From Eonycteris spelaea (taxonomy: Eukaryota; Chordata; Mammalia; Chiroptera; Pteropodidae), in contig PUFA01000182.1 of the NCBI GenBank assembly GCA_003508835.1, positions 434,001-498,000 of the forward strand: DNA of 64,000 nt, given 5' to 3'. Shown here in pieces: positions 20,601 to 29,583 of the stretch. Made by a program: the position numbers and the translations under genes. The notes beneath the pieces were generated by a model that was not told where the DNA came from, did not search any database, and was given only the letters and a program-made list of their open reading frames with translations. Positions within the stretch are counted from its first letter, which is position 1, and every line of letters begins with the position of its first letter.

Positions 20601-21945
20601 AAAGACCACAGCAGGGGCTGGGGCTTGGCCTGTGAGTGGGGGACAGTCGGGTATTGATTTCATGCAACATGCGTCACATAAAGGGCACTTGTCCCCATTG
20701 TGCAGCCCATGAGTGTCCCTGTCTGGTCCCACCTCATAGTCTGCCTCCTGCTCCACCTACTCACCTCCCTCCCCCAGGGGAGGCGCCATGCTGCGGGCAT
20801 TAACAAGACCCCCTTCTGTGTGGCCTCTGACCCCGCCAGTGGCCTTGGGGTCCTGGGCCGGGGAAGGCGCATGGTGCCAGGCTGGCCCTGGCGTGTGGGC
20901 AGCTGTTGCCCAGCAGACCGTGGAAGAGTCGTGGGTTTTGCCCTTCGGGTTCGCTTTCCTGCCAGGTGTGTCTGTCCTCCCAGCTGGCTGTTAGATGGGG
21001 TCAGGGACCGGGGCTGAGTGGCCTCATTGGTTGCAGTGATGCGGACCCAGGGCAGTCTGCGGCTGATCCTCAACACCAAGCTGTGGGCCAGAAGCAGATC
21101 GACAAGGCCAGTGAGAAGAGCATCCGCATCACGGCCATGGACACTGAGGACCAGGGCGTGAAGGTCTTCCTGATATCGGTGAGCAGCCCCAGGGACTGCC
21201 TAAACAGCCCCCAGGCCAGAGCAGCACCCACAAAGTCACCATAGGCGGAGGCTCCTTGGCACACCCAGCCGGGCACTGGGCACTCTGCACTGAGAGCATG
21301 GGCCAAGGAAGAGCAGAGAGGCCTCTAGGCAGGCACATCCCCCAGACGGGAGAGGCAGGGGTGCCACTGGGGGCCGGCCCAGCTCCTGGCTCCGGGAACC
21401 GCTTGGGGAGTCCGGACCCTGGTGCGTGGTCCCCAGGTTCCCCAGCTGGAGGTCATGGCATCCCATCACGGCATGGACAGCAGCCACACCACCCAGGGGT
21501 GGTGTCCCCACGAAGCCTGGGAACCAGCCCTTCCTCTGCCTCCCCCAGGCCAGTTCCAAGGACACGGGCCAGCTGTACGCGGCCCTGCACCACCGTATCT
21601 TGGCCCTGCGCAGCCGCGTGGAGCAGGAACAGGAGGCCAAGACACCTGCCCCCGAGCCTGGAGCAGCCCCATCCAACGAGGACTATAGTGATGACGACGA
21701 TGTCCTGGCTCCATCAGGGGCCACCACGGGCGGTGAGCCAGTGGTCCCTGCCCTGAGGGGTGCGAGGGGGCTGGTTTCCTAGGTCCCCTCTCACCTGCTG
21801 CCTTCAGCCCAAGGCTGACCTCTGGGTATTGGGGCCTGACCTTGGTGGGTGGGGTGCTGTCCAGGTTAGGGACCTGATAGCGAGGCCACTGCTTCCCACA
21901 GGCGCTGGCGACGAAGGGGATGGGCAGACGGCCGGGAGCACATAG
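2637..21945 (+). CDS. RANBP3: RANBP3, Ran-binding protein 3 (5'-incomplete, 15 coding exons, one frameshift)
   Basis: RANBP3 is a nuclear cofactor of exportin CRM1 (XPO1). It binds Ran-GTP and RCC1 and promotes assembly of export complexes. Exons by eye: 2637-2673, 2763-2849, 4664-4735, 9798-9863, 10752-10844, 11782-11900, 12991-13110, 14954-15057, 15473-15551, 16615-16717, 17223-17332, 18885-19005, 21037-21178, 21549-21732, 21902-21945. All have AG/GT borders and phases that fit, except exon 21037-21178, which is one base short. In order they encode the basic NLS (PPVKRERTSS), two FxFG motifs (FVFGQNLRDRV and FVFGQNMSERV), the RanBD-like domain from about KCLLEKVEVITGEE to FLIS, and an acidic tail (DDDDVLAPSG) ending GST-stop. 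Ordinary unspliced ORFs break at every exon, as expected. Read literally, the missing base near 21088 gives a stop at 21159-21161 inside the Ran-binding domain. Identification is secure; whether the lesion is real is open. Confidence 0.95.
2763..2849 (+). CDS. RANBP3: RANBP3 coding exon with nuclear localisation signal
   Basis: 87 nt (CTGTAG acceptor, GTACCA donor), phase 1 at both ends so it can be skipped without a shift. Encodes DSDREDGSYCPPVKRERT and continues SSLTQFPPSQS. PPVKRERT is the unusual basic NLS known from this family. Confidence 0.92.
2850..4663 (+). other. RANBP3: RANBP3 intron
   Basis: 1.8 kb intron. I see no exon-like or repeat sequence I can name with confidence, apart from a short run of CG/CA dinucleotides near 3234-3248. 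Confidence 0.6.
4664..4735 (+). CDS. RANBP3: RANBP3 cassette exon (SKNNVFMPSTFCEPS)
   Basis: 72 nt, phase 1-1, CTGACAG acceptor and GTGAGA donor. Encodes VSKNNVFMPSTFCEPSAG and NSDSEP. Human RANBP3 transcripts with and without this segment are known. The symmetric phase and clean splice sites here agree with a cassette exon. Confidence 0.88.
5945..7155 (+). mobile_element. Ancient LINE-1 (L1M-type) 3' region
   Basis: Long, gap-ridden resemblance to L1M 3' non-coding sequence from memory. Landmarks in order are CTTTTATGACCTTGAAA, GGCCAGTTATTCTGGAGAA, GGTTTCTCCACTGTAAAGTT, GGAGAGATACTTTGAGAC, GGCATTCTGCTGTAAGGAG, TATCAATATGGACTCA and GAAACCTAGCTCCCTTCGT. Sense strand is plus. It is heavily diverged and has no coding capacity left. 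The exact subfamily needs a repeat search. Confidence 0.75.
8400..8745 (+). mobile_element. LINE-1 3' fragment
   Basis: Landmarks AAAAGAAACCCTATACCC, TTAGCACTCACTCTCCATTC and TTTCATATAAATGGAATCAT are typical of L1M 3' sequence in sense orientation. It lies inside the large RANBP3 intron. Confidence 0.75.
9798..9863 (+). CDS. RANBP3: RANBP3 coding exon (FRLKPPTLIHGQAPSA)
   Basis: 66 nt, phase 1-1, TTGCAG acceptor and GTAGGT donor. Encodes EEKSSGFRLKPPTLIHGQ and APSA, a conserved linker segment. A 5.06 kb intron rich in old LINE sequence separates it from the exon before. Confidence 0.9.
9864..10751 (+). other. RANBP3: RANBP3 intron with CAAAAA simple repeat
   Basis: 0.89 kb intron. A short A-rich (CAAAAA)n tract lies at about 10573-10609. 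Otherwise I see nothing I can name. Confidence 0.55.
10752..10844 (+). CDS. RANBP3: RANBP3 coding exon (LPSQKPKEQQRSVLRP)
   Basis: 93 nt, phase 1-1, CCCCAG acceptor and GTGAGA donor. Encodes GLPSQKPKEQQRSVLRPA and VLQAPQPKALSQT. It is on the plus strand; a long minus-strand open frame crossing it is a shadow. Confidence 0.92.
10845..11781 (+). other. RANBP3: RANBP3 intron with poly-G run
   Basis: 0.94 kb intron, AT-rich at 11280-11640. A run of 15 G lies at 11709-11723, about 60 bases before the next exon. Confidence 0.6.
11709..11723 (+). repeat. G15 homopolymer near splice acceptor
   Basis: Fifteen consecutive G. Such runs are length-unstable, may fold as G-quadruplexes and are hard to sequence. 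It is 59 bases upstream of the exon at 11782. Confidence 0.95.
11782..11900 (+). CDS. RANBP3: RANBP3 coding exon with weak donor
   Basis: 119 nt, CCACAG acceptor, leaving in phase 0 at a GTCCGT donor. Encodes SSGTNGLSVPADCSGATT, then STLPDSPAQRRTSDEAPAPE. The C at donor +3 and +4 makes this the weakest donor of the gene. The end is fixed by frame: the next exon must begin on a codon boundary, and it does (EKEPQK). Confidence 0.85.
11901..12990 (+). other. RANBP3: RANBP3 intron
   Basis: 1.09 kb, moderately CpG-rich intron. Several open frames occur in both strands (for example plus-strand 12192-12713). None resembles a known protein or has splice support, so I count it as non-coding. Confidence 0.55.
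12991..13110 (+). CDS. RANBP3: RANBP3 coding exon with first visible FxFG motif
   Basis: 120 nt, phase 0-0, AACTAG acceptor and GTACGT donor. Encodes EKEPQKTESSNTSEEDSC, then EEKEQVPQQ and FVFGQNLRDRVK. FVFG is a nucleoporin-like FxFG motif of RANBP3. Confidence 0.93.
13475..13640 (-). mobile_element. hAT-like DNA transposon fragment
   Basis: Read on the minus strand it gives GACGGTTCTCAGTCTGGAG, GGTTGTCACAACTGGGTGTG and GGCCAGGGATGCTGC. These are features of the common non-autonomous mammalian elements with GGTTCTCAA-type ends and the phrase GGTTGTCACAACTGG. The family is not assigned. Confidence 0.6.
13905..14075 (+). mobile_element. hAT-like DNA transposon fragment (inverted relative)
   Basis: Same landmarks as the 13475-13640 fragment but on the plus strand: CATGTCTGGGGACATCTGTG, GGTCGTCACACTGTGGGG, GATGCTGCTCAACACCCC. 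Diverged; family not assigned. Confidence 0.55.
14954..15057 (+). CDS. RANBP3: RANBP3 coding exon (TNYFLQYISS)
   Basis: 104 nt, CCCAG acceptor and GTGCGT donor, phase 0-2. Encodes LISENTESADVENAGHPS, then SETPPATNYFLQYISS. The start LISENTES differs from the human LINESVDE-type sequence, an ordinary divergence. Confidence 0.92.
15058..15472 (+). other. RANBP3: RANBP3 intron
   Basis: 415 bp intron; nothing beyond splice signals is recognisable. Confidence 0.6.
15473..15551 (+). CDS. RANBP3: RANBP3 coding exon with second FxFG motif
   Basis: 79 nt, CTCCTCAG acceptor and GTGAGT donor, phase 2-0. Encodes LENSASNADAPSNK then FVFGQNMSERVL, the second FVFGQN repeat of the protein. Confidence 0.93.
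15552..16614 (+). other. RANBP3: RANBP3 intron
   Basis: 1.06 kb intron. I see only a short CA run near 16226-16237 and nothing else I can name. Confidence 0.55.
16615..16717 (+). CDS. RANBP3: RANBP3 coding exon (SPPKLNEVGSDANREN)
   Basis: 103 nt, CTGCAG acceptor and GTATGT donor, phase 0-1. Encodes SPPKLNEVGSDANRENSA, then AESGSESSSQEATPEK, a serine/acidic linker before the Ran-binding domain. Confidence 0.93.
16718..17222 (+). other. RANBP3: RANBP3 intron
   Basis: 505 bp intron with no recognisable feature. Confidence 0.55.
17223..17332 (+). CDS. RANBP3: RANBP3 coding exon, start of Ran-binding domain
   Basis: 110 nt, ATTGCAG acceptor and GTGAGG donor, phase 1-0. Encodes ESLAESAAAYTKATARK, then CLLEKVEVITGEEAESNVLQ. 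The VEVITGEEAESNV strand opens the pleckstrin-like RanBD fold. Confidence 0.94.
17975..18690 (+). mobile_element. LINE-1 3' fragment
   Basis: Landmarks TATTGAGATATAATGCACG, TTTTAAAGCCTACGATTCAG, TGGTTTCCACTTTTCAGCC, TAGATACCTAGGAGTGGCAT and TGAAATGGTATCTCATCAGG form the familiar order of an L1M 3' region in sense orientation. Confidence 0.8.
18700..18790 (+). mobile_element. MER5-like DNA transposon fragment
   Basis: GGGCCAGATGTGGACTCCAG followed by GCCATAATTTGCTGACCC resembles the 3' part of MER5-type hAT elements. Short and diverged. Confidence 0.5.
18885..19005 (+). CDS. RANBP3: RANBP3 coding exon, RanBD core
   Basis: 121 nt, TTCCAG acceptor and GTGAGC donor, phase 0-1. Encodes IQCKLFVFDKTSQSWVE, then RGRGLLRLNDMASTD and DGTLQSRL. 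WVERGRG and LLRLND are typical RanBD residues. Confidence 0.95.
19255..19325 (+). repeat. Intronic repeat copy 1 (class unknown)
   Basis: Shares AACTGGGAGTGTCACGTTCA, CATCCAGAGAGGGAAAGTCT and GTGCCCAGTTTTTCTCC with a second copy 1.2 kb downstream, at about 80% identity by eye. Confidence 0.5.
19450..19680 (+). mobile_element. LINE-like fragment, uncertain
   Basis: TGATGGACATGTAAGTTGTT followed by CTATTATAAATGATGCTCC has the look of an L1 3' region, but the match is short and diverged. Confidence 0.45.
20460..20530 (+). repeat. Intronic repeat copy 2 (class unknown)
   Basis: Shows CACTGGGGGTGTCATGTGCA, CGTCCAGAGAGGGAAGATCT and GTGCCTGGTTTTTCTC, related to 19255-19325. Direct orientation. I cannot assign a family. 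Confidence 0.5.
21037..21178 (+). CDS. RANBP3: RANBP3 coding exon with single-base frameshift
   Basis: TTGCAG acceptor, GTGAGC donor. The first half reads MRTQGSLRLILNTKLW in one frame. The second half reads QKQIDKASEKSIRITAMD, then TEDQGVKVFLIS, in another. The exon is 142 nt, while the flanking phases need 143. The shift falls at about 21088-21089, where the expected run of three C has two. Read as given, the frame meets TGA at 21159-21161, with exon junctions downstream that would invite nonsense-mediated decay. Confidence 0.92.
21179..21548 (+). other. RANBP3: RANBP3 intron
   Basis: 370 bp GC-rich intron; nothing else seen. Confidence 0.6.
21549..21732 (+). CDS. RANBP3: RANBP3 coding exon, end of RanBD and acidic tail
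   Basis: 184 nt, CCCCCAG acceptor and GTGAGC donor, phase 0-1. Encodes ASSKDTGQLYAALHHRILA, then LRSRVEQEQEAKTPAPEP and an acidic stretch SDDDDVLAPSGATTG. Confidence 0.94.
21902..21945 (+). CDS. RANBP3: RANBP3 last coding exon and stop
   Basis: 44 coding nt after a CCCACAG acceptor, phase 1 in. Encodes GAGDEGDGQTAGST followed by TAG at 21943-21945. This matches the C-terminus of the family. Confidence 0.93.
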
Positions 21946-23270
21946 CGCCGGGAGCCGGCTGCCCGCGAGCCTGCTGCTTTGTCCGTCTGTCCGCCCACCC
22001 ACCCGCCCTCCCCGGCAGTGTCGAGGCTCGGGCTCGGGAACCACACTCCCCGCTGGGTTGGCCACAGTCCGGATCCATACGGCCCGTTCAGAAGCAGACT
22101 CGGGAACTGCTTGAATGTGGTTTGGGACACGAGACCTCATCATATTGATGAGCAAAACAAAAAGAACATTTCTTTCCTCTCCCCTTTGAATTGAAATGGC
22201 ACATTAAGACTTGTCACGGCTTCTCACTGGGACTGGGACGCCTGGTTTCTTCACCCCTCCGTCCTCATGTCGCCGACCACCGCTGCCGCTGCCCCCCGTG
22301 GCACTGCCCCTGTGGGTTCCCACCGTCTCCCCAGGCCACCAGGTCTGTCCCCACAAGTGTAAACACTGGGCCTGCTGGATATTCTGCTAACTGCTCTCTT
22401 TATCCCCCGTTTCCCACATTCTGACTTGGGGTGTGTGCTTTTAGGTTTTCTTATTTCCAAGGCTTTGTTTTGTTTTCTTAGGCTGAGACACTCCTGTGTG
22501 TTGAGCGGGCGCAGGTCCCACGTCCTCATTGTTCCTGTGAGCCTGGCCGCTGTGCCGAGGCCTTACTGGGTGGCTGGGGGTGCTCCGAGGGTCACAGGGG
22601 GCAGGCCCCCAACTTGTTCCCCACCTGGAGTTCTTAGGGCCGAGTCATGGGGTGTTGAGGGGTGGGCCCCACACCTGGGGAGAACTTATTTTAAAAAGGG
22701 TCACTGGACCTAGGAGGGTCCCCAGTGCCCTTCTGCTTGTCCCTATCACGTGGGTCGTCTATCATTCAGGCACCCAGGTGCAACCCTGTTGGCCATTCCT
22801 TGTCCAGTCCTGGACATCACCATCCCCTGAGACCATCCAGGGCAAGGGCCTCCTTGGGAGGCAGAGGGGGAGATTAGCAGGGACTTGGAGGGGGCAGGGG
22901 ACTGGTTCCAGACAACAGGTCATCCCAAAACTCGCAGCACGCACGGGAGCAGGCGCTGTGCCCACCCCACCCAGAGCAGGGTCAAGGGCCGCCCCACCTG
23001 CTGGGGCTCGAGGGGTCAGGGAGATGCCCAGCCCCACCCTTGCAGGGGAGGAGAAGGCCTGGTCTTCGCAGCTGTGCCGCGCAGCCCAAGCCCGAGCGCG
23101 AGAAGACACCAGAGGCCCCGGCAGATCCGGTCACACTTCTCTGCTTTACGCCTTAGCCAACTAGTGACAAGTAAAACCCGACAATGCCCATGTGTTTTGG
23201 AACATTTATGTAAGATTGTCATATGAAATGTATTTGGGAACTACATTAAAACTTTTAACTAAACCCCTGG
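21946..23270 (+). other. RANBP3: RANBP3 3' untranslated region
   Basis: About 1.3 kb of non-coding sequence follows the stop codon without splice signals that make sense, ending in an AT-richer stretch with an ATTAAA signal. The 3' end is inferred from that signal. Confidence 0.65.
23245..23250 (+). terminator. RANBP3: Polyadenylation signal ATTAAA of RANBP3
   Basis: ATTAAA, the commonest variant signal, sits in an AT-rich island (TTTGGGAACTACATTAAAAC) 1.3 kb after the stop. A GT-rich CCTGGTCTCCCGCGTG follows at the right distance for the downstream element. No other AATAAA or ATTAAA lies nearby. Confidence 0.65.
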
Positions 23271-24799
<1,529 letters not shown>

Positions 24800-24896
24800 G
24801 CTGGGTTGGGCCTCTGGGCAGCTAGATGGGAGAGAGGTCACGGGGGGTTCTGCTTCGCCAGCCAGGCTACAGGCTGGGTGTCCCCTACTCACTCAC

Positions 24897-24965
24897 CTGG
24901 TCGTCGCCTGTCCTGAGGCCTCCAGCTAGCGACTCCGCTGGCTCCTGCCTGCTCTGTCCAGTGTT
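24897..24965 (-). other. CAPS: Probable CAPS 5' non-coding exon
   Basis: On the minus strand, GGCGACGACCAG is followed by GTGAGTGAGT, a strong donor, 75 bases before the acceptor of coding exon 1. The upstream limit is a guess; no transcript evidence is available from sequence alone. Confidence 0.5.
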
Positions 24966-24991
24966 GGCAGTGCGTTCCGCCTGGCAGGACT

Positions 24992-25004
24992 GTTGCTAAG
25001 GGAC
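24992..25004 (-). promoter_or_regulatory. RFX X-box-like site upstream of CAPS
   Basis: Plus-strand GTTGCTAAGGGAC (minus GTCCCTTAGCAAC) has one perfect RFX half-site (AGCAAC) and one weak half-site. It lies just upstream of the probable leader exon. RFX factors drive many cilium genes and calcyphosine is high in ciliated cells, so the placement makes sense. This is a motif match only. Confidence 0.4.
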
Positions 25005-26398
25005 GATGGCCCTGGAGACTGGGAGGGGCCCCAGCTGTAACCCTGACTGTGCCAGGTGGCAGGGCCAAATGGAACAGGGCGATTCTGTCACTGGCACCAC
25101 CACCCAGCCACTGTCCTGCTCACTCACTCCCGGCCCTGCAGTGCCCAGGCCTGGGTTGGGGGTGGAGGTCCCTTCCTGGCTACAAGGAGGAGGGCCGGGC
25201 CACAGCCCTGCAGTGACCACAGTGTCCTAGATGGAGGGAGATAAGGCTGTGGCCAAGAGGCTCAAGGCCCAATTCCTGTGGGACCTGAGGCAGATCCCCT
25301 CCTCGCTCTGGGTTTCCCTGGCACAGGGCAGCAGTCCCGGTTGCTGAGGGATTTAAGTTCAAAAGGGCTGGAGGTGACCCAGCCCACATCCACTGGGAGG
25401 TCCTGGGACCAGTGCCAGCGAAGCAGGACACAGCGGATTCCTGCAGATGTGTCTTTCCATGCTGATGCAGACAAAGCAGTCCCTGGCAGTTCTGTAGGGG
25501 CTAGCTGTGGTGCTTGTCACACGGGTCTTTTGGTGGTTGGTTCTCAGTTCTCACTCATCATTGGATGGGCTCGCTTGTGACAAGCTGGTAAGCCAGGACG
25601 TGGCAGTACAGAACAGAGCAGCAGCCCTGACCCCTGACACAATCCACCAGCCGCCGAGGCCACCGTCACAGGCCTTCAATCCAGACCTCGGTGTCTTTGC
25701 TGAGAGCATGACACCAACAGCAGGATCAAAAGGGACATTGGGTTTCCCAGTCTTAAAATGGGCCTCGTTTGGGGGCCCCCACTTGCATATACCAAGATGG
25801 TCAGAGGTGGTTCAAAGCCTGAGCTGGCACACAGCACGAGGTGCAGGGGGGCGCTGCCGCTGCCAGAACCCGATCCGTGGGTGAGGAGTGACCCGGCGGT
25901 GGTTCAGGCTGGAGCTGATGTCGTACTGTCAGCCTGGAGAAGCCACAGTGACATTCTGCTGCACAGAGCCTGATGGCTTGCTGCAGTCCAAAATTCTCTG
26001 GGTAGGCAGAGAAATACTCCATTGTTTTTTATGGGTATCACAGCACATTTTCTTTCCTGTAGCAAACGTAAAAGCTAACCACAACGGTAGTTCTGTTTGG
26101 CATCTCAAGAGAATCAGAATTTCATCAGAAACTCCTCCAAAACGTGGTAGTGGCCCAGGCCCTCCCAACCCTCTCAGCCTCACTTTCCCAGCTGTGAAAT
26201 GGGACGAGCCTGTGTTCACGGGTGGCTGTGAACACTGGACACAGTCATGTGCACAGAGTGCCTGGCACCAGCCACTGTCTAACGTTTATCTCCCTGCCCA
26301 GCAGGGCCCCCCGCCCCCTGGACTGAGAGCAGCACGAAGCCAGTTTCCAGTCCTCCCACCCAGAAGAAAGGAGGAACCAAGACCAAGAAATCAACCAG

Positions 26399-26404
26399 TT
26401 TATT
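26399..26404 (-). terminator. VMAC: Candidate VMAC polyadenylation signal
   Basis: TTTATT on plus (AATAAA on minus), 1.5 kb past the VMAC stop. It is the only clear AATAAA I noticed on the minus strand in this interval, so it is a candidate only. Confidence 0.35.
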
Positions 26405-26899
26405 CTTGAGCTTAGACAGGCCCCAGCCTGCCTTCCCTCTTACAAACAGCGCCCCGCCAGGCCGTCCAGAGTAAATGGGGCTGTTGTTACCACACTGGGG
26501 GGCACTGTTGGACACCGGGTGGACAAGAGGCACTGGCCTGAGGGCTGGGGACGGGCGCCAATCTTTCCAGGCTGAACTGGGCCCTGCCCCTTGGTTGCCG
26601 GGTGTGACAATTCCCTGAGTAAGGAAGCCGGGAGACGGCTGCCATGGTCCTGGGCTGGGCACTTCGACTGGGCACAGGGAAAGGGCACGGGGTTCCCTGG
26701 TTTGATTTTAAAAAGCAAAGTGCCTTGAACATCTTGGGCCAAGAAGGGCAGTGTAAAAATAAGGAGTTAAAAAATAGATTCTCTAGGAAATATAAAAAAA
26801 GAGCCAGCTGCTTACTACAAAAGCCGGACTGGGGACGGCCTCATCAAAAGTGCTGGGGACCTCTGGCTTCCTGCAGGGCCCACAGACCCATCCTGCTCC

Positions 26900-27170
26900 T
26901 ACTGGGGTCTCCGGATGTGCCAGGTACTGGTGACGACAAAAAGCCTGCTCTCATGGATCTTACATCCTGATGGTAGTTCCACAGAGGAAAATTTTTTTTA
27001 AATGACCGAGACTAGGGAGGAGTGACTTCAGATAAGGTGGTCAGGAGAGGCCTCTCTGAGGTGACATTTGAGCAAAAACCTGAGTGACAAGCATCAGTCC
27101 TGTGACATCTGGAGGAAAAGCATTCAAGGCAGAGGGAACACCCACTGTAAAGGCCCTGAGGCAGGATGTT
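26900..27170 (+). mobile_element. L2 LINE 3' fragment
   Basis: Landmarks CCTGCTCTCATGGATCTTAC, TGGTCAGGAGAGGCCTCTC, GAGGTGACATTTGAGCAAA, AAGCATTCAAGGCAGAGGGA and AAAGGCCCTGAGGCAGG are characteristic of the L2 3' end. Confidence 0.7.
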
Positions 27171-27902
27171 AAATCAAGAAAAGGTTAAGGGATGCCTGAG
27201 CTCTCCTGGGCCACGCGGTGTGGCTGCCAGCTTCCCAGCATGTCCCACACGCAACCTTCTGGGTTAAAGGTTGAAGGCGGAGTCAGGAAAGTACTTAGAA
27301 TTAAAAGTTGTTTTCAAATAAACAATGCAAAATGGCATGAAGCTTGAAGCTCAGTTCTGGCTTGGGATGAAGAGTGAGCAAAAGCGTTAGTCTGGGAGGA
27401 GCGAAACCAAGGCAGGGGAAAAGGGAGAAAATGCCAAATAATGTGGAACTTGATGCTCTCTGTCTCCACCAGAGTAAGAGAGGTGTCAAACTCAGATGTT
27501 TCGGGGGCCAGACATCTGGCCCCAAGAGAGACGAGGCTAATTAAAACTCACACTCGGCCTAAAGTGGGTATCTTGGCTCAGATCCAGGTAGGCAGGCCAA
27601 GTCTGAAGCTAGAAATCCAGATTTTTGTGTGTAAATGTTGCAATTTTTCAGCAAGGATGATTGATTCAAAGTTTTGTTTTTAAAAAAATTCTGTCTGGAC
27701 TAAACATCTTCATTTGGCCTGCAGGCTACCCATTTAAAACCTATGACTTTCTATCAGGTTCTCGTGCTTGGAAAAGATTACGGCTTTGCACAGGGTCCCC
27801 TCTGGGACACTGCTGACCCTCTCCCACTGCTGAGGACAGCAGCAACGGAAAAAATCCGCACAGGGACCCTCTGTCTCCATTCTTGAATCTGTGCTCCAGG
27901 GC

Positions 27903-28221
27903 TCACACGGTGGTCCCAAACACGGCTGGTTGGAGGTGGTCCCTGTCCCCCTCCGCCTCAGTGCTGTTGGCAAGAGGTGGACTGGGCCCACCAGTGAGTG
28001 GATGGCCAGGGTCACTGGCTGGCAAGGGCCCCAGGCGCTCCGCCTCAGCCAGGGTGGCCAGGAGCCCAGCCAGGGGTGGCCGGCGGCGGCAGATGTCCTG
28101 CAGCAGCTCGGCCCGGGGCTGCAGCTGCCCGATGAGCTTGTCCCTCTGGTGCACAGCAGACTGCAGGCTGTGGACAGTGGCCTCGGAGGTCAGCAGCTGT
28201 TCCTGGAGAGCAGCGATCTCG
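27903..28221 (-). CDS. VMAC: VMAC coding exon 2 and stop
   Basis: 319 nt. Encodes [18 protein letters not shown], then [30 protein letters not shown] and a proline/glycine-rich tail ending FGTTV, TGA at 27905-27903. Confidence 0.95.
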
Positions 28222-29583
28222 CTGGCAGGGAGGCAAGACATGGCAATTACGGTACTGGGGCACTAGAGGTCCTTCTGTGCCTGCTCCTGCCCGCCAAGGC
28301 TGCCTCACCGTCAGGGTGAAGGCCGTGCTCCTCACCACTGCCTCAAGCTATGGACTGAATGTTGTTGCCCCCCAAATTCGTATGTTGGATACCTATGTCC
28401 CAGTGTGATATCTGAAGGTGGGGGCCTTCGGGAGGTAAGATTAGTTGAGGTCATGAGGGTGGCGTCCTCATGATGGAGTTAGTGCCCTTATGAGACCAGA
28501 GAGCTCTCTACCCTATGAGGACAGTGAGAAGGTAACCATCTGCAAACCAGGAGTCCTCACCAGGAACTGAACCCACCAGTACCTTGATCTTGGACTTCCA
28601 GCCTCCAGAACAGTGAGACATACATGTCTGTTGTGCAGGCCACCCAGCCTGTGGTATTTTGTCACAGCAGCCTGAGCGGACCCATAGCTCCCCCTGGCTC
28701 TTGCTACAGTTGCTTTTTCCCCTACATCTTTTTTTATTTGTTGTTCAGCTTAAATGGCTCTCCTCCTCCAGGAAGCCTTCCCTCGGTCCCCTTAGAACCC
28801 TATGTGCACCACCATCACAACCCTGATCACCCCATATTGTAAATGCCTGGTGACATGTCTGCCCAAGGGCAGGGCTACATAGATCTTAACAATGTACCTT
28901 AGTTCCCAGCACAGTGCTTACTTAGCACACAGTAAGTCCTCAGTAAAGATGAATGAATGAATCCAACCAGCTCTGAATTAATTTTTTTCCACCTGGGCCC
29001 CAGCACCTCCGTGGGCGCTGGTCTCATCCCTTTAAATTCTTAGCTGCTAGAGAGACACTTCAAAACTGCTGATAGAGTCCATCCTCCTCTGCTCAAGAAC
29101 CTGCCATGGCTCCCAGTATCTACACCAGGAGGTCGGTGGTCCTTGCACCAATCAGTAGCAGCTGATTTTGCCTTGTGGGAAACTTTTAAGTTAAAAATCC
29201 ACACTTGTGTGATATCTCTTAACTTTATGTGCTGATGATTAATTCAAGTTTTTTGGTGTTTGTTTTTCAATCCCTCCAGTAGTCCATCCTCCACGTGAAC
29301 GCATTCGGTCCCCCCTGCTAGTGCTCCCTTTACAATCTCGGCTCCGCCTCTGCCCACCTCCGAGAAGTCCACCTTGTGGGCCCGGGCCTCACCGGTCCTT
29401 GGTGCGGCCCAGCTCGTCCAGCGCGGCGCGCAGCTGCTGATCGTGGCGAGCCAAGCGCTCGGCCTGGGCGCGCACCGTGCGCTCCGCTGCGTCCAGCCGT
29501 GCCTCCAGCTCTGCGACGCGCCGGTGCACTGCCACCAGGTGTGCGTTCGCCTCGCGGATCTGCAGGGGCGGCGGCGCCGACAT
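27903..29583 (-). CDS. VMAC: VMAC, vimentin-type IF-associated coiled-coil protein (2 exons, 169 aa)
   Basis: VMAC is a small coiled-coil protein reported to associate with vimentin-type intermediate filaments; its molecular role is poorly known. Exons in transcript order are 29583-29393 and 28221-27903, joined at GAC CG|C with clean GTGAGG donor and GCCAG acceptor. The 169-residue product equals the human length. It starts [19 protein letters not shown], continues through a heptad-rich helix ([41 protein letters not shown]) and ends [11 protein letters not shown]. The start codon is the first ATG in frame at the edge of a CpG-rich promoter, head-to-head with NDUFA11. Confidence 0.95.
28349..28690 (+). 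mobile_element. MLT1-type (ERVL-MaLR) solitary LTR fragment
   Basis: Landmarks TATGGACTGAATGTTGTTGC, CAAATTCGTATGTTGGATAC, TGAGGTCATGAGGGTGGCG, TTAGTGCCCTTATGAGACC, GATCTTGGACTTCCAGCCTC and GGTATTTTGTCACAGCAGCC are in the order of an MLT1 LTR, an old non-coding retroviral-type repeat. No internal region is present. Confidence 0.8.
28745..28975 (-). mobile_element. L2 LINE 3' fragment
   Basis: CCTCCAGGAAGCCTTCCCTC, AGTTCCCAGCACAGTGCTTA and GTAAAGATGAATGAATGAAT read as the reverse complement of an L2 3' end. Confidence 0.65.
29393..29583 (-). CDS. VMAC: VMAC coding exon 1
   Basis: 191 nt. Encodes the N-terminal two fifths of the coiled coil, [14 protein letters not shown] to LDELGRTKD and part of an Arg codon; donor GTGAGG. 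Confidence 0.95.

Larger units (their letters stand above)
19006..21036 (+). other. RANBP3: RANBP3 intron
   Basis: 2.03 kb intron. A possible LINE fragment lies at about 19450-19680. A pair of related ~70 bp sequences lies at 19255-19325 and 20460-20530. An 801-nt open frame (19616-20416) has no known relative and no splice support. Confidence 0.5.
25005..27902. other. CAPS-VMAC intergenic region and VMAC 3'UTR
   Basis: About 2.9 kb without a coding exon I can support. It holds an L2 fragment (about 26900-27170). Much of 26400-27902 could be VMAC 3'UTR. 27480-27740 looks repeat-derived but I cannot name it. Confidence 0.5.
28222..29392 (-). other. VMAC: VMAC intron with MLT1 LTR and L2 fragments
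   Basis: 1.17 kb intron, half of it repeat: an MLT1-type LTR (28349-28690) and an L2 fragment (28745-28975). 29040-29280 is AT-rich with no named feature. Confidence 0.65.
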
